Assembly: GCA_029561455.1 (NCBI GenBank)
Contig: JAKQIY010000048.1
Span: 1-51,704 of the forward strand
DNA from: a bacterium
GTDB taxonomy: Bacteria; Zhuqueibacterota; Zhuqueibacteria; Residuimicrobiales; Krinioviventaceae
Direction: 5' to 3'
DNA: 51,704 nucleotides
Part shown: positions 1 through 7,652 of the stretch, piece after piece
How the letters are laid out: each line of letters opens with the position of its first letter
Position numbering within the stretch: position 1 is the stretch's first letter
Program-made: the position numbers and the translations under genes
Notes under the pieces: model-generated
The model's input: only the letters and a program-made list of their open reading frames with translations
Database searches by the model: none
What the model was told of the DNA's origin: nothing

Positions 1-33
1 TGAAAGTAGCTCAGATTCTACCGGACCCGGAGT

Positions 34-71
34 ACAGTCCCTTTATGGACTGTGGGCCGCCGCAGGCGGCC
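34..71. repeat. Two adjacent perfect hairpins
   Basis: ACAGTCC (34-40) pairs with GGACTGT (47-53) across a six-base loop. Directly after it, GGCCGCC (55-61) pairs with GGCGGCC (65-71) across GCA. Neither is followed by a T run, so they look like REP-type palindromes rather than terminators. Confidence 0.6.
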
Positions 72-165
72 TCGAATCAATTTATTGTTTTAATAAAAAC
101 ATATAGTTAAATGGCATGGAGCATATATGTAATAATCAGTAAGGTTTTCATGTTACAGATGATAT

Positions 166-203
166 TGGGGCCTTCGGCCCAACGCATCGCATAAAGGCGA
201 TGC
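166..203. repeat. Two adjacent hairpins
   Basis: GGGCC and GGCCC around 168-180 form a TTC-looped hairpin. It is followed by GCATCGC (184-190) pairing perfectly with GCGATGC (197-203). The doublet arrangement matches that at 34-71, suggesting a family of paired palindromes. Confidence 0.55.
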
Positions 204-269
204 ACTCCACTTTTTACAGTAATATTTTTGGTTTTCACACAGTCTCTGAACCCCGGTGTGCATGAAACG

Positions 270-286
270 TGAGGGCTGCGCCCTCA
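270..286. repeat. Short perfect hairpin
   Basis: TGAGGGC (270-276) pairs with GCCCTCA (280-286) around a TGC loop. It belongs to the same cluster of GC-rich palindromes in this non-coding edge. Confidence 0.5.
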
Positions 287-321
287 TCAATTAAAAAATC
301 CGGTTTGGCAAAGGTAATTAT

Positions 322-348
322 CCGCAGATGTCGCAGATAGACGCAGAT
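322..348. repeat. Three imperfect CGCAGAT direct repeats
   Basis: CGCAGAT occurs three times with a 9-10 base period (323-329, 332-338, 342-348). The phrase resembles a dispersed intergenic repeat seen in many bacterial genomes. Only this copy was noticed in the window. Confidence 0.45.
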
Positions 349-427
349 AAAAATTTTTGCAGGGGGCTGTATTAATACCCCCAATAAGAAAAAGAGGTTC
401 CAGGATAGAGTAAAAAAATACCTTTCA

Positions 428-513
428 TGTCATTCCGAGGAGCGAAGCGACGAGGAATCTTTTGTATTAAAAATATTGTAAAAACAAGATTTCTCGCTTC
501 GCTCGAAATGACA
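428..513. repeat. Long imperfect inverted repeat (GTCATTCCGAG type)
   Basis: The left arm begins TGTCATTCCGAG (428-439) and carries GCGAAGCG. The right arm (486-513) carries CGCTTCGCTCGAAATGACA in complementary orientation. An AT-rich spacer of about 25 bases (roughly 462-486) lies between them. This GTCATTCCGAGxGAAGCGAGGAATCT-like phrase is a familiar dispersed element in Bacteroidetes-related and clostridial genomes. It could be a MITE-like element or could act as an RNA hairpin. It carries no protein. Confidence 0.6.
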
Positions 514-731
514 AGTTTGTTTTGTGTGCTTTAGCAGATTAAATGACTTTTCTCAAATTGGGGTTTTTGAAACAGCCCCTGGTCTATATCAGAGCCATAA
601 TGCAACATTGCACAAGCTTGGGTCTATTAAAATTTGTTGATAAAACCCGGTTAAAGCGTTTCGGTTTTATCCAGATTCAGACCCGGATAAAGCAAAATGA
701 TTTACTTCCGACTATATACCATACTATATAA

Positions 732-767
732 ACAAAAAAAGCGAATCCGTGGATTCGCTTTTTTTAA
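732..767 (-). terminator. Intrinsic terminator after the ppiD-like gene
   Basis: GCGAATCC (741-748) pairs with GGATTCGC (751-758) around a two-base loop. It is flanked by seven A on the left and seven T on the right, so the hairpin can terminate transcription in both directions. It sits just beyond the stop codon of the minus-strand foldase gene. Confidence 0.85.
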
Positions 768-784
768 TATAAATACAGTGACTA

Positions 785-2593
785 TTAAAAATACATTTCC
801 CGGTAATCTTTAATATCCGCTTTCTTTTTCACATCTTCATACCATTGGCCAAAAATCTGTTGTTTGTAGCGGGCTGCCAATTGTAATTTCAGGTCTTCTT
901 TCTGGCTTTCAAATTCCTGCATATTCATTTCCTGCTTGTCCACTACCTGCAACAGGTAATAACCGCGCGCGCCTTTAACAGGTTGGGAAAAATCACCCAA
1001 TTTCAAAGCAAATGCGGTTCCGACAAATTCCGGTTCCTTGCCGATCTTGGGAACATAACCGCCCATAGCAAACAGATCAGATTCCTGCACGGACAAACTG
1101 TCCTGCGCGGCGGCCTGGTCAAAAGGCATTCCGGCTTTGATATTATCACAGGCTTTTTGAGCATGTTCGCGGGCGTTTTCCATGCTCTTGTCGTTCTTGA
1201 TAGCATTAACAATTTCGCCCTTGACATCTTCAAGCTTCTTTACATGTTCAGGCTGAACTTCCGCCAGGGCTGCGACCAGGAAACCCTGTTCCAGGTTGAA
1301 CACCTGGCTGATATCGCCGACATCGCTTCTCCAGGCAAAATTATTCACCCGCGTCTCCATGCCGATACCCGGTATATATGCGCCTTTTTCAAAGGGAGCG
1401 GTCTGGCTAACGGTGAGGCTTTCGGCAGCTACCACAGTTTTCAAACCGTTTTCTTTGCCAAATTCTGCAATATATTCCGCTTCTTCGCGCAAGGCTTCGC
1501 GCGTTGCCGGCGACGGCTCTATCTTTAACAGAATATGACTTGCCTTAACCTGGTCTTCGCCATTCTCTTTCTTTTTATCATAAACCTTGATGATATGCAA
1601 CCCAAACTGGGTCGCTACCGGGCCGACCACTTCTCCCTTTTTAGCGGCAAAGGCAGCGTCGGCAAAGGGTTTAACCATAGCAGTGCTGTTGAAATAACCC
1701 AAATCACCGCCTTTTTCCGCAGAGCCGGCATCCTGAGAATGGAGAGTTGCCAATTCTTCAAAACTTGCGCCATTCTTTAACTGTTCCAGGATATCCTGCG
1801 CTTGTTCGATGGTGGACTGCGAGTCTGCAGGAGTAGCTTTTAATTCCAGCAGCACATAATCGAGTAGACGTTTTTCAACAACTTTATAGTCATCTTTATG
1901 GGCATTATAATACGCGGTAATTTCCTGCTCGGTCGGTTCGGCTACCGCTTTGTTGAATAAAGCGACATTATAGAATACATAATTCACTTTGACTTTACTG
2001 TTGGTTTTCATAAACTCGAGCTGAGCATCGGCATCGGTAACCACATGGGTCTCGCTGAGCAGGTTGGCCAGTTTTTGCATGGGCAGGGACGAACGCAAAT
2101 ATCGTTCTACTTCCAGCCAAAACTGGTCGGCAGAGGGGTTATTCAGAGCGGCCTGGTACCGGGCCATATCAAACTGGCCGGTAAGGGAATCCTGGAATGC
2201 CTCATTGCTCTTTAGAATATCCGGGGGATTGTTGAAAATTTCTTCAGTCAATTCAGAATCAGTTGTTTTCAGATTCAGGTTCTCCAAAGCGTCTTTGATC
2301 AGCAATTGCTGCACAAGCCCCTCAAATACGCGGTTTTCAAGCTGGTTTAGCTGATATCCTTCCGGGTCGGTTCCGTACTGCTCGCGATAAGCCGCCAGTT
2401 CATTCTGGTATTGCTCATTATACTGATCCAGAGTAATATCATCGCCGTTCACAGTAGCAATAACGCCGCGATGGGCGCCGCCGGACTTGAAACCGCCCAT
2501 ACCCCAGTCAATAATAATTGTTAACATGAATGCTACTACCAGGATCATCAACATGACCTTGGTGTTTTCGCGCATTCGGTTCATAATAGCCAT
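785..2593 (-). CDS. PpiD/SurA-like peptidyl-prolyl isomerase, membrane-anchored periplasmic chaperone
   Basis: This 602-residue protein probably assists folding of exported proteins at the periplasmic face of the inner membrane. Residues 13-32 form one hydrophobic anchor just after a short basic N-terminus, as in PpiD. A SurA-type N-terminal chaperone region follows (about 40-225). A parvulin domain lies at about 240-340, with the GGDLGYF and FGLHIIKV signatures. A second, more diverged parvulin-like region lies at about 350-570, with ASHILL at its start and GYYLLQVVD near its end. The start is supported by GAGGT seven bases upstream. It is a single-gene unit closed by the terminator at 732-767. 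Length and domain order are normal for PpiD (about 620 residues). Prolyl isomerase activity itself is inferred; in many PpiD proteins the parvulin domain is weak or inactive. Confidence 0.88.
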   Translation of the reverse strand: MAIMNRMRENTKVMLMILVVAFMLTIIIDWGMGGFKSGGAHRGVIATVNGDDITLDQYNEQYQNELAAYREQYGTDPEGYQLNQLENRVFEGLVQQLLIKDALENLNLKTTDSELTEEIFNNPPDILKSNEAFQDSLTGQFDMARYQAALNNPSADQFWLEVERYLRSSLPMQKLANLLSETHVVTDADAQLEFMKTNSKVKVNYVFYNVALFNKAVAEPTEQEITAYYNAHKDDYKVVEKRLLDYVLLELKATPADSQSTIEQAQDILEQLKNGASFEELATLHSQDAGSAEKGGDLGYFNSTAMVKPFADAAFAAKKGEVVGPVATQFGLHIIKVYDKKKENGEDQVKASHILLKIEPSPATREALREEAEYIAEFGKENGLKTVVAAESLTVSQTAPFEKGAYIPGIGMETRVNNFAWRSDVGDISQVFNLEQGFLVAALAEVQPEHVKKLEDVKGEIVNAIKNDKSMENAREHAQKACDNIKAGMPFDQAAAQDSLSVQESDLFAMGGYVPKIGKEPEFVGTAFALKLGDFSQPVKGARGYYLLQVVDKQEMNMQEFESQKEDLKLQLAARYKQQIFGQWYEDVKKKADIKDYREMYF

Positions 2594-3065
2594 AAAATTA
2601 ACCTCACGTAAATATATAAAGTAAAAATTAATTGCAAAAAAACATCAATAAAGTTAAGACGATAAAGAAAAAAATGCAAGGTATTTCTTTACTATGTTCA
2701 TATTTTTTAATAAATAACTTGACAATACACGCACAGAGTCGGCGTTTTCTCAAATTAGAAAAAACGAATACTTGCGTAAAAAAAATGTTTTAATTACTGG
2801 ATACTGTTCAAATTTTTAGCACTAATTGCCTTGCCCGGCAGGTTAATAATTTTAATTGTAATCCTGCTTTCTGATTTTTATATTGCTTGTCGTCCGTTTA
2901 GTCAGAAAGTGTATTTATGTGTTATACCCTCAATCGGATCGTGATTTGTTTGATAATGTTAAAACTTTCTCTTATGCTCAAAGTTGAGGGAAAATCACAT
3001 AAAGCGTTAACTGCCCCGGAACCCATTGATATTATGATAAAAAATTAACCCACTGGAGGAATGCA
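2594..3065. other. Intergenic region between two divergent genes
   Basis: AT-rich DNA separates the divergently read foldase and esterase genes and must carry both promoters. A TTGACA hexamer at 2719-2724 has no good -10 partner at 17 bases. The only firm signal is GGAGG at about 3055-3059, the ribosome-binding site of the esterase. I see no gene here. Confidence 0.5.
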
Positions 3066-4247
3066 ATGAGAAACAGTACAATTTTTTGCAACACTATGCT
3101 GCTTGTTACCAGTCTTTTATTATTTATTGCTGTCGCCGGCAGCGCCCAGAATTTTCGTATGACGCCCAATGATACCCTGGTTTCCCCGCGTATCTTGCCG
3201 GACAACAAGGTACAATTCAGCATCTATGCGCCGGAAGCCAAAGCGGTGCTGCTGGGCGGCTCCGACATACCCGATTTGATGCAAAACAATAAACTGACCA
3301 AAAATGCAGACGGTGTATGGACGTTGCAATTTGGCCCTGTTGCCCCAGGCGCTTATCGATATAATTTCAATGTTGACGGGTTGTCCGTAACCGATCCGCG
3401 CAATACATCAATCAGTGAATCCAACAGTAATGTATGGAGCCTGTTGTATGTACCGGGCGCGGACTTTATGGATACTCATAAAGTCCGGCATGGCGCGATA
3501 GCAGAGATAACCTATTTTTCCAAAACCCTGAATAAATTCCGCCGTATGCACATCTACACGCCGCCCGGTTATGAAATTGGCAGTGAAAAATATCCTGTAT
3601 TCTATTTACTGCATGGCGCCGGTGATTGCGACGATTCCTGGTCAACCGTTGGCCGCGCCGGGTTTATTCTCGATAATCTGATCGCCGCGCAAAAAGCCAA
3701 ACCAATGATCGTAGTTATGCCGGCCGGACACACCGGGCCGTTCCTTTGGGGCCGCCGCGGCAGCGATGGCGCCCGTCCCCCGGTTGATGAATTTTTACTC
3801 GATTTCACCAACGACATATTGCCTTATACGGAAACCCACTACCGCGTATTGACAGATCGTCAGCATCGCGCTATTGCCGGGCTTTCTATGGGCGGCTCTC
3901 ATACCCTCAACATTGCCATACCGCACATGGAACTGTTTGCCTGGATCGGTGTGTACAGCTCCGGAATTTTTGGCATAACCGGCGGTAATAACCAATTCGG
4001 CAATGCCGGGCAGAGTTGGGAAGATGAACACAAACAGGAATTGAGTAATACCGAATTGATCAAAGGCATCAAACTGTTCTGGTTTGCCACCGGCAAGGAT
4101 GATTTCTTGGTCGAAACCACCCGCGCTACCGTGGATATGTTCAAAAAACATGGTTTCAACCCGGTTTACAAAGAAACCACCGGCGCCCATACCTGGATTA
4201 ACTGGCAATTATATCTGAACGAATTTGCGTCGCTGTTATTTCAATAA
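3066..4247 (+). CDS. Secreted esterase, feruloyl-esterase/EsterD family, with N-terminal E-set domain
   Basis: This 393-residue protein carries a signal peptide (residues 1 to about 27, ending GSAQ), so it is exported. An immunoglobulin-like E-set/CBM48-type domain spans about 35-135 (KVQFSIYAPEAKAV, GAYRYNFNVDG). An alpha/beta-hydrolase esterase domain follows (about 145-393). The nucleophile is Ser274 in GLSMGG, with the likely acid at Asp345 or Asp346 and the base at His375 in GAHTW. LLHGAGD at about 181-187 supplies the oxyanion region. This architecture is common in acetyl-xylan and feruloyl esterases of polysaccharide-degrading bacteria. The substrate cannot be read from sequence. GGAGG lies just upstream of the ATG. 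It stands alone but shares a saccharolytic theme with the GH43 gene at 13444. Confidence 0.88.
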   Translation: MRNSTIFCNTMLLVTSLLLFIAVAGSAQNFRMTPNDTLVSPRILPDNKVQFSIYAPEAKAVLLGGSDIPDLMQNNKLTKNADGVWTLQFGPVAPGAYRYNFNVDGLSVTDPRNTSISESNSNVWSLLYVPGADFMDTHKVRHGAIAEITYFSKTLNKFRRMHIYTPPGYEIGSEKYPVFYLLHGAGDCDDSWSTVGRAGFILDNLIAAQKAKPMIVVMPAGHTGPFLWGRRGSDGARPPVDEFLLDFTNDILPYTETHYRVLTDRQHRAIAGLSMGGSHTLNIAIPHMELFAWIGVYSSGIFGITGGNNQFGNAGQSWEDEHKQELSNTELIKGIKLFWFATGKDDFLVETTRATVDMFKKHGFNPVYKETTGAHTWINWQLYLNEFASLLFQ

Positions 4248-4260
4248 CTAACTCTTTTTT

Positions 4261-4292
4261 ACCGGGCAGGGAGTCAATATTCCCTGCCCGGT
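4261..4292. terminator. Strong inverted repeat, probable terminator after the esterase
   Basis: ACCGGGCAGGGA (4261-4272) pairs perfectly with TCCCTGCCCGGT (4281-4292) around eight bases, 13 bases after the esterase stop. The T run lies before the stem rather than after it, so classical intrinsic termination on the plus strand is not certain. The stem is nonetheless very stable. Confidence 0.6.
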
Positions 4293-4633
4293 GTGCGGCG
4301 TTTTGACCGGTGTAACCAGGGGAAACCGGTTGCTTTATTGTTTCTACATCAGAAAAAAAGCCAGATACTATCCAGATATTTATTTAAAAACCAATTTAAG
4401 TAATATAAAAGTTAACAAACAAGTAGAATATCTTGAACTTTTTATCATAAAACACAATAAATACAGTATAAATCGCAGAAAAAATAAAATTAACTATTGC
4501 AATATTATCAAAAATTATTATATATTTAAAAATTAAGGTAATAACTTTTATCATACTCATTCGTCTTATAGTTAATATTACTTTATATAAAAATAGTAAA
4601 CACAAAAAGTTAATAACAAAATCGTACACTTCT

Positions 4634-4659
4634 GGTTCCCAATCTCCCGATTGGGAACC
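4634..4659. repeat. Perfect 11-bp palindromic hairpin
   Basis: GGTTCCCAATC (4634-4644) pairs with GATTGGGAACC (4649-4659) around TCCC. Sequences of this form (TTCCCAATCxCCxGATTGGGAA) are dispersed intergenic palindromes in several bacterial groups. No T run follows, so a mobile or structural repeat is likelier than a terminator. Confidence 0.6.
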
Positions 4660-4721
4660 CGCTTGTACAAAATCTCTGATTTGAAAGGCAAAGACCATAA
4701 TAAAAATAACTGCTTGAAAGG

Positions 4722-4781
4722 AATTGGAGATTCCTGACCTCTCTCGTGCCTTATCAGGAGATTAAGAACGAGGAGAAAAGT
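4722..4781. repeat. Imperfect repeat around GGAGATTCCTGA / TCAGGAGATT
   Basis: Two partly similar GAGATT-containing segments and CTCTCGT / ACGAGGAG arms form an imperfect inverted arrangement. It lies 60-120 bases from the palindrome at 4634 and probably belongs to the same intergenic repeat block. Confidence 0.35.
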
Positions 4782-5100
4782 TAATCACAAAATCGTAATT
4801 GGTTTAATATAAGAAATATGGCATAAAAATTGATATATTATAAGTGGAATATTTTGCTTTCCTTGCCTCACATGACATGATTTTTAAGGTTATTTTAATG
4901 GACAGAGATTTTCAACCTAGCGGTTAGAGCAAACAGGTTGTTAATAAACGAAAGCGCTTTTCTTTTAACGAATTACCGACCACCAGATAAAAAAATATTT
5001 TTATACGCGGTAGTTCCTGTATACCGGTAACAACCAGAAACCTGCGCTGGTTCATAACAGGTCATTTTAGCAAAAAACATAACTGTAAAGGATCACGACC

Positions 5101-7074
5101 ATGATACGAAAATTCCCATTTCTATCCTTTTCAAGTGTTTTGCTGTTATTCCTCCAGATCAATCTAGTCTTCGCGCAGAAAAAAGCTCTTGAAGAGTTGC
5201 TGAACATGAGCCTGGAAGAGCTATCCAATATCCAGGTGATAACTGCCTCCAAAATCCCTCAAAATATAGAAACCGTGCCCGCCACAGTCCGGGTGATAAC
5301 GACAGAGCAGATCGCCAATAACGGCTACCTGACCCTTGAAGAAGCGCTTGCTGATCTGCCCGGCATGCAATTCCGCAACATAAACGGCTTTAACAGTTAT
5401 GTTTTTATGCGCGGAGTACCCAGCCAAAACAACCTCATTCTGGTGCTGGTTGACGGCATACAGATCAATGAACTGAATTCCGGCGGATTTTACGGCGGCG
5501 GACAATACAATCTCCAAAACGTTGACCGGATTGAAATTGTCTATGGCCCGGCATCGGCGCTATATGGCACCAATGCCGTTTCCGGTATCGTCAATATTAT
5601 TACTAAATCTCCCCAAACCCATACAGGCCTGGATCTGTATGCACTATACGGCACTTTTAATACGGTCAACGCCGGTTTTAATTATGGGCAATGGTCGAAT
5701 GAGCGAGACCTGGGCTGGCGGATTTCCGGTATGTTCAAAACCACGCAAAAAGCCAATCTCAAAGGCGCTGCCGGTGATAATAACTGGTCCGATAACATGG
5801 AGAATTTTGAGGACGATTATTCCATTGACGCCAGGTTAACCTGGCGCCGCTTTGACTGGGGATTAAATTATCAAAACAAGCAGACTTCGACAGCCACATA
5901 TAACAAAGCCATTGGTACTCATTACCTCGATACGGATACATACTGGAACATTCGTTTTATCAATTCCTGGCTCAGGCACAATATCGAGATCAATAAAAAG
6001 ATCAGCATTGTTACCCAGGCTTATTATCGCAATTCTACGGTGATGGATAATTCCGTTCTGATTGTTACAGACACATCGCAAGTTGGGTATTACCGGCCCA
6101 ATCAGCTTGCAGGCATTGAAAACCTCGTAAATTATAATCCGACCCCAAAATCTCAGTTTATTGCAGGGATCGTATATGAATATGAAGAACTGGCGCATGG
6201 TTATTCGAACACATCCAGTCCCGCACCCAATATTCGCCCGCTCAGGCCGCCCAAACCGGATATGGATGAAAATACTTTATTCAGTATTTATGGACAATAC
6301 CGCTACAAGATCTATAATTCATTAAAACTGTATGCCGGCGCCCGCTTTGATAACAGCAGTATTTATGACCAGGTAGTAACGCCCCGGTTAGGGTTGGTAT
6401 TTAATAAAAATCATTACACCGGCAAATTACTCTACACCGAAGCATTCCGGGCGCCCAAAGCCTGGGACTATACCGACGGTGTAGGCAATCCAAACCTCAA
6501 ACCGGAAGAGATCAGTTCCCTGGAATTTTATTCCGCATATAATTTCAAGCCAACAATGCGGGTAGATATTTCTGTGTTTAGGAATTTTATTTCCAATAAA
6601 CTGGTCAAAGAGAATACACAGAATTCCTGGCGCTGGATCAATTATGGCGAATTGCACACCAACGGCTTGGAACTGACCCTGGAATATGAAAAACAGCCGC
6701 TGCAAACCTGGTGCAATTACTCATTAAACCGCTCACTTGATGAAAACGATGCATTCATTCCCGAAATCAGCAAACATCAGTTTAATGCAGGATTGCATTA
6801 CCGTATCACACAAAAATTACGTTTTACAGTAAACGGCCATTATTACGGAGAAAGAAAGAATCCCCGTGTTATTCAGTCCACCGGCAGCGATATGATTAAA
6901 GCAGCGCTGGTTATGAATGCCTCCCTCGCCTGGCTGCTGAATGACCAACTGGAAATCCGTTTGTTCGGTAAAAATATTCTGGATGCTGAATACTATCACA
7001 CTTCAAACTTGCCTCCGGACCGCTATCGACAGCCGCAGCGCAGTTTAACAGTTCAGGCCAATGTTCATTATTAG
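5101..7074 (+). CDS. TonB-dependent outer-membrane receptor
   Basis: This 657-residue protein has a signal peptide (1 to about 25, ending VFAQ). A plug domain spans roughly 45-165, with the signatures DLPGMQFRNI, FMRGVP and VDGIQINE, and VERIEIVYGP-type residues followed by ALYGTNAVSGIVNIIT. The rest is a 22-strand-type barrel with alternating aromatic residues, ending in a C-terminal aromatic (VHY). Residues about 30-45 carry the LLNMSLEELSNIQVITASK phrase, often found at the start of receptors that sit beside sensor kinases. There is no carboxypeptidase-like or STN domain. It is the first gene of a plus-strand operon; yfiR-like, kinase and receiver genes follow within short gaps. The ligand is unknown. 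A role as an outer-membrane sensor rather than a pure importer is my inference from the neighbours. Confidence 0.9.
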   Translation: MIRKFPFLSFSSVLLLFLQINLVFAQKKALEELLNMSLEELSNIQVITASKIPQNIETVPATVRVITTEQIANNGYLTLEEALADLPGMQFRNINGFNSYVFMRGVPSQNNLILVLVDGIQINELNSGGFYGGGQYNLQNVDRIEIVYGPASALYGTNAVSGIVNIITKSPQTHTGLDLYALYGTFNTVNAGFNYGQWSNERDLGWRISGMFKTTQKANLKGAAGDNNWSDNMENFEDDYSIDARLTWRRFDWGLNYQNKQTSTATYNKAIGTHYLDTDTYWNIRFINSWLRHNIEINKKISIVTQAYYRNSTVMDNSVLIVTDTSQVGYYRPNQLAGIENLVNYNPTPKSQFIAGIVYEYEELAHGYSNTSSPAPNIRPLRPPKPDMDENTLFSIYGQYRYKIYNSLKLYAGARFDNSSIYDQVVTPRLGLVFNKNHYTGKLLYTEAFRAPKAWDYTDGVGNPNLKPEEISSLEFYSAYNFKPTMRVDISVFRNFISNKLVKENTQNSWRWINYGELHTNGLELTLEYEKQPLQTWCNYSLNRSLDENDAFIPEISKHQFNAGLHYRITQKLRFTVNGHYYGERKNPRVIQSTGSDMIKAALVMNASLAWLLNDQLEIRLFGKNILDAEYYHTSNLPPDRYRQPQRSLTVQANVHY

Positions 7075-7110
7075 AAAAGCAATACTGACCAGAAATTACG
7101 GTAGCATTAA

Positions 7111-7641
7111 ATGAAAATGAAATTATTAACAATTGTATTCATCATTACGGGTTCCCTGGCCATCACTAGTGCAGCGCCTATGCAAAACCAGGATTATACC
7201 AACAATATAAAAGCGGCATTTATATATAATTTTACCAAATATCTGAGTTGGGCCGAACAGGATTACCCGGTCTTTACCATAGGCGTCATCGGTAACAGCG
7301 CTATCATCCCCCCGTTACAGGAAATCGCTCAGCAACGCCGGGTTGAACAAAAAGAAATTATAATTAAACAATATCAGGATGCAGCGCATATTGACCAATG
7401 TGATATACTATTCATTCCCGAATCAGGCAAAAATCAATTGACGGAAATAACTGCCAGGCTGCAAGGTAAAAACACTTTACTCATTAGTGAAATTAATGGC
7501 GCACTGGCTGATGGAGTGATGATCAATTTTTTAAACATTGAAGAGACCATCAAGTTTGAAATTAATTTAAAGGCGATGAATGAGATGAATTTTCATCCCA
7601 GTTCACAGCTTTTAAAAGTAGCCGTTCGGGTTATTGAATAG
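7111..7641 (+). CDS. YfiR/HmsC-like periplasmic protein (DUF4154)
   Basis: This 176-residue protein has a signal peptide (1-21). A YfiR-family domain follows, with the typical opening NIKAAFIYNFTKYLSW (residues about 31-46) and matches to FTIGVIGNS, CDILFIPES and LLISEINGA, ending IKFEINLKAM. In Pseudomonas, YfiR is a periplasmic repressor that binds the sensor part of the diguanylate cyclase YfiN. Here the next gene is a histidine kinase rather than a cyclase. It lies 36 bases after the receptor and 11 bases before the kinase, whose ribosome-binding site AGGAGG overlaps this intergenic gap. It probably relays the state of the receptor or the envelope to the kinase sensor domain. Confidence 0.88.
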   Translation: MKMKLLTIVFIITGSLAITSAAPMQNQDYTNNIKAAFIYNFTKYLSWAEQDYPVFTIGVIGNSAIIPPLQEIAQQRRVEQKEIIIKQYQDAAHIDQCDILFIPESGKNQLTEITARLQGKNTLLISEINGALADGVMINFLNIEETIKFEINLKAMNEMNFHPSSQLLKVAVRVIE

Positions 7642-7652
7642 GAGGACGACCA

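Larger units (their letters stand above)
1..540. other. Repeat-rich non-coding region at the left edge
   Basis: No convincing gene is visible. The stretch holds several short perfect GC-rich hairpins, a CGCAGAT tandem motif and a longer inverted repeat, each listed separately. This density of small inverted repeats is typical of intergenic dispersed repeats. The 62-codon frame at 543-731 has no ribosome-binding site and no recognisable similarity. Confidence 0.6.
4293..5100. other. Long AT-rich intergenic region upstream of the receptor operon
   Basis: About 800 bases without a credible gene. Frames at 4291-4536 (plus) and 4396-4698 (minus) are AT-biased, lack ribosome-binding sites, and the latter translates through a palindromic repeat. 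The region contains the repeats listed at 4634 and 4722 and a ten-base palindrome AAAGCGCTTT at 4951-4960 that could be an operator. It must also contain the promoter of the TonB-receptor operon, which I cannot pin down. Confidence 0.5.

Noticed and set aside
543-731. 62-codon plus-strand reading frame
   Set aside because: No ribosome-binding site, no recognisable motif, and it lies among intergenic repeats just before a terminator.
983-1528. 181-codon frame opposite the ppiD-like gene
   Set aside because: It is the antisense shadow of a well-recognised coding region and has no family features of its own.
2719-2724. TTGACA as a -35 box
   Set aside because: No matching -10 hexamer at the right distance on that strand.
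4291-4698. Two AT-rich frames (81 codons plus, 100 codons minus)
   Set aside because: Both lack start signals; the minus frame translates straight through the GGTTCCCAATC palindrome, a repeat rather than a gene.
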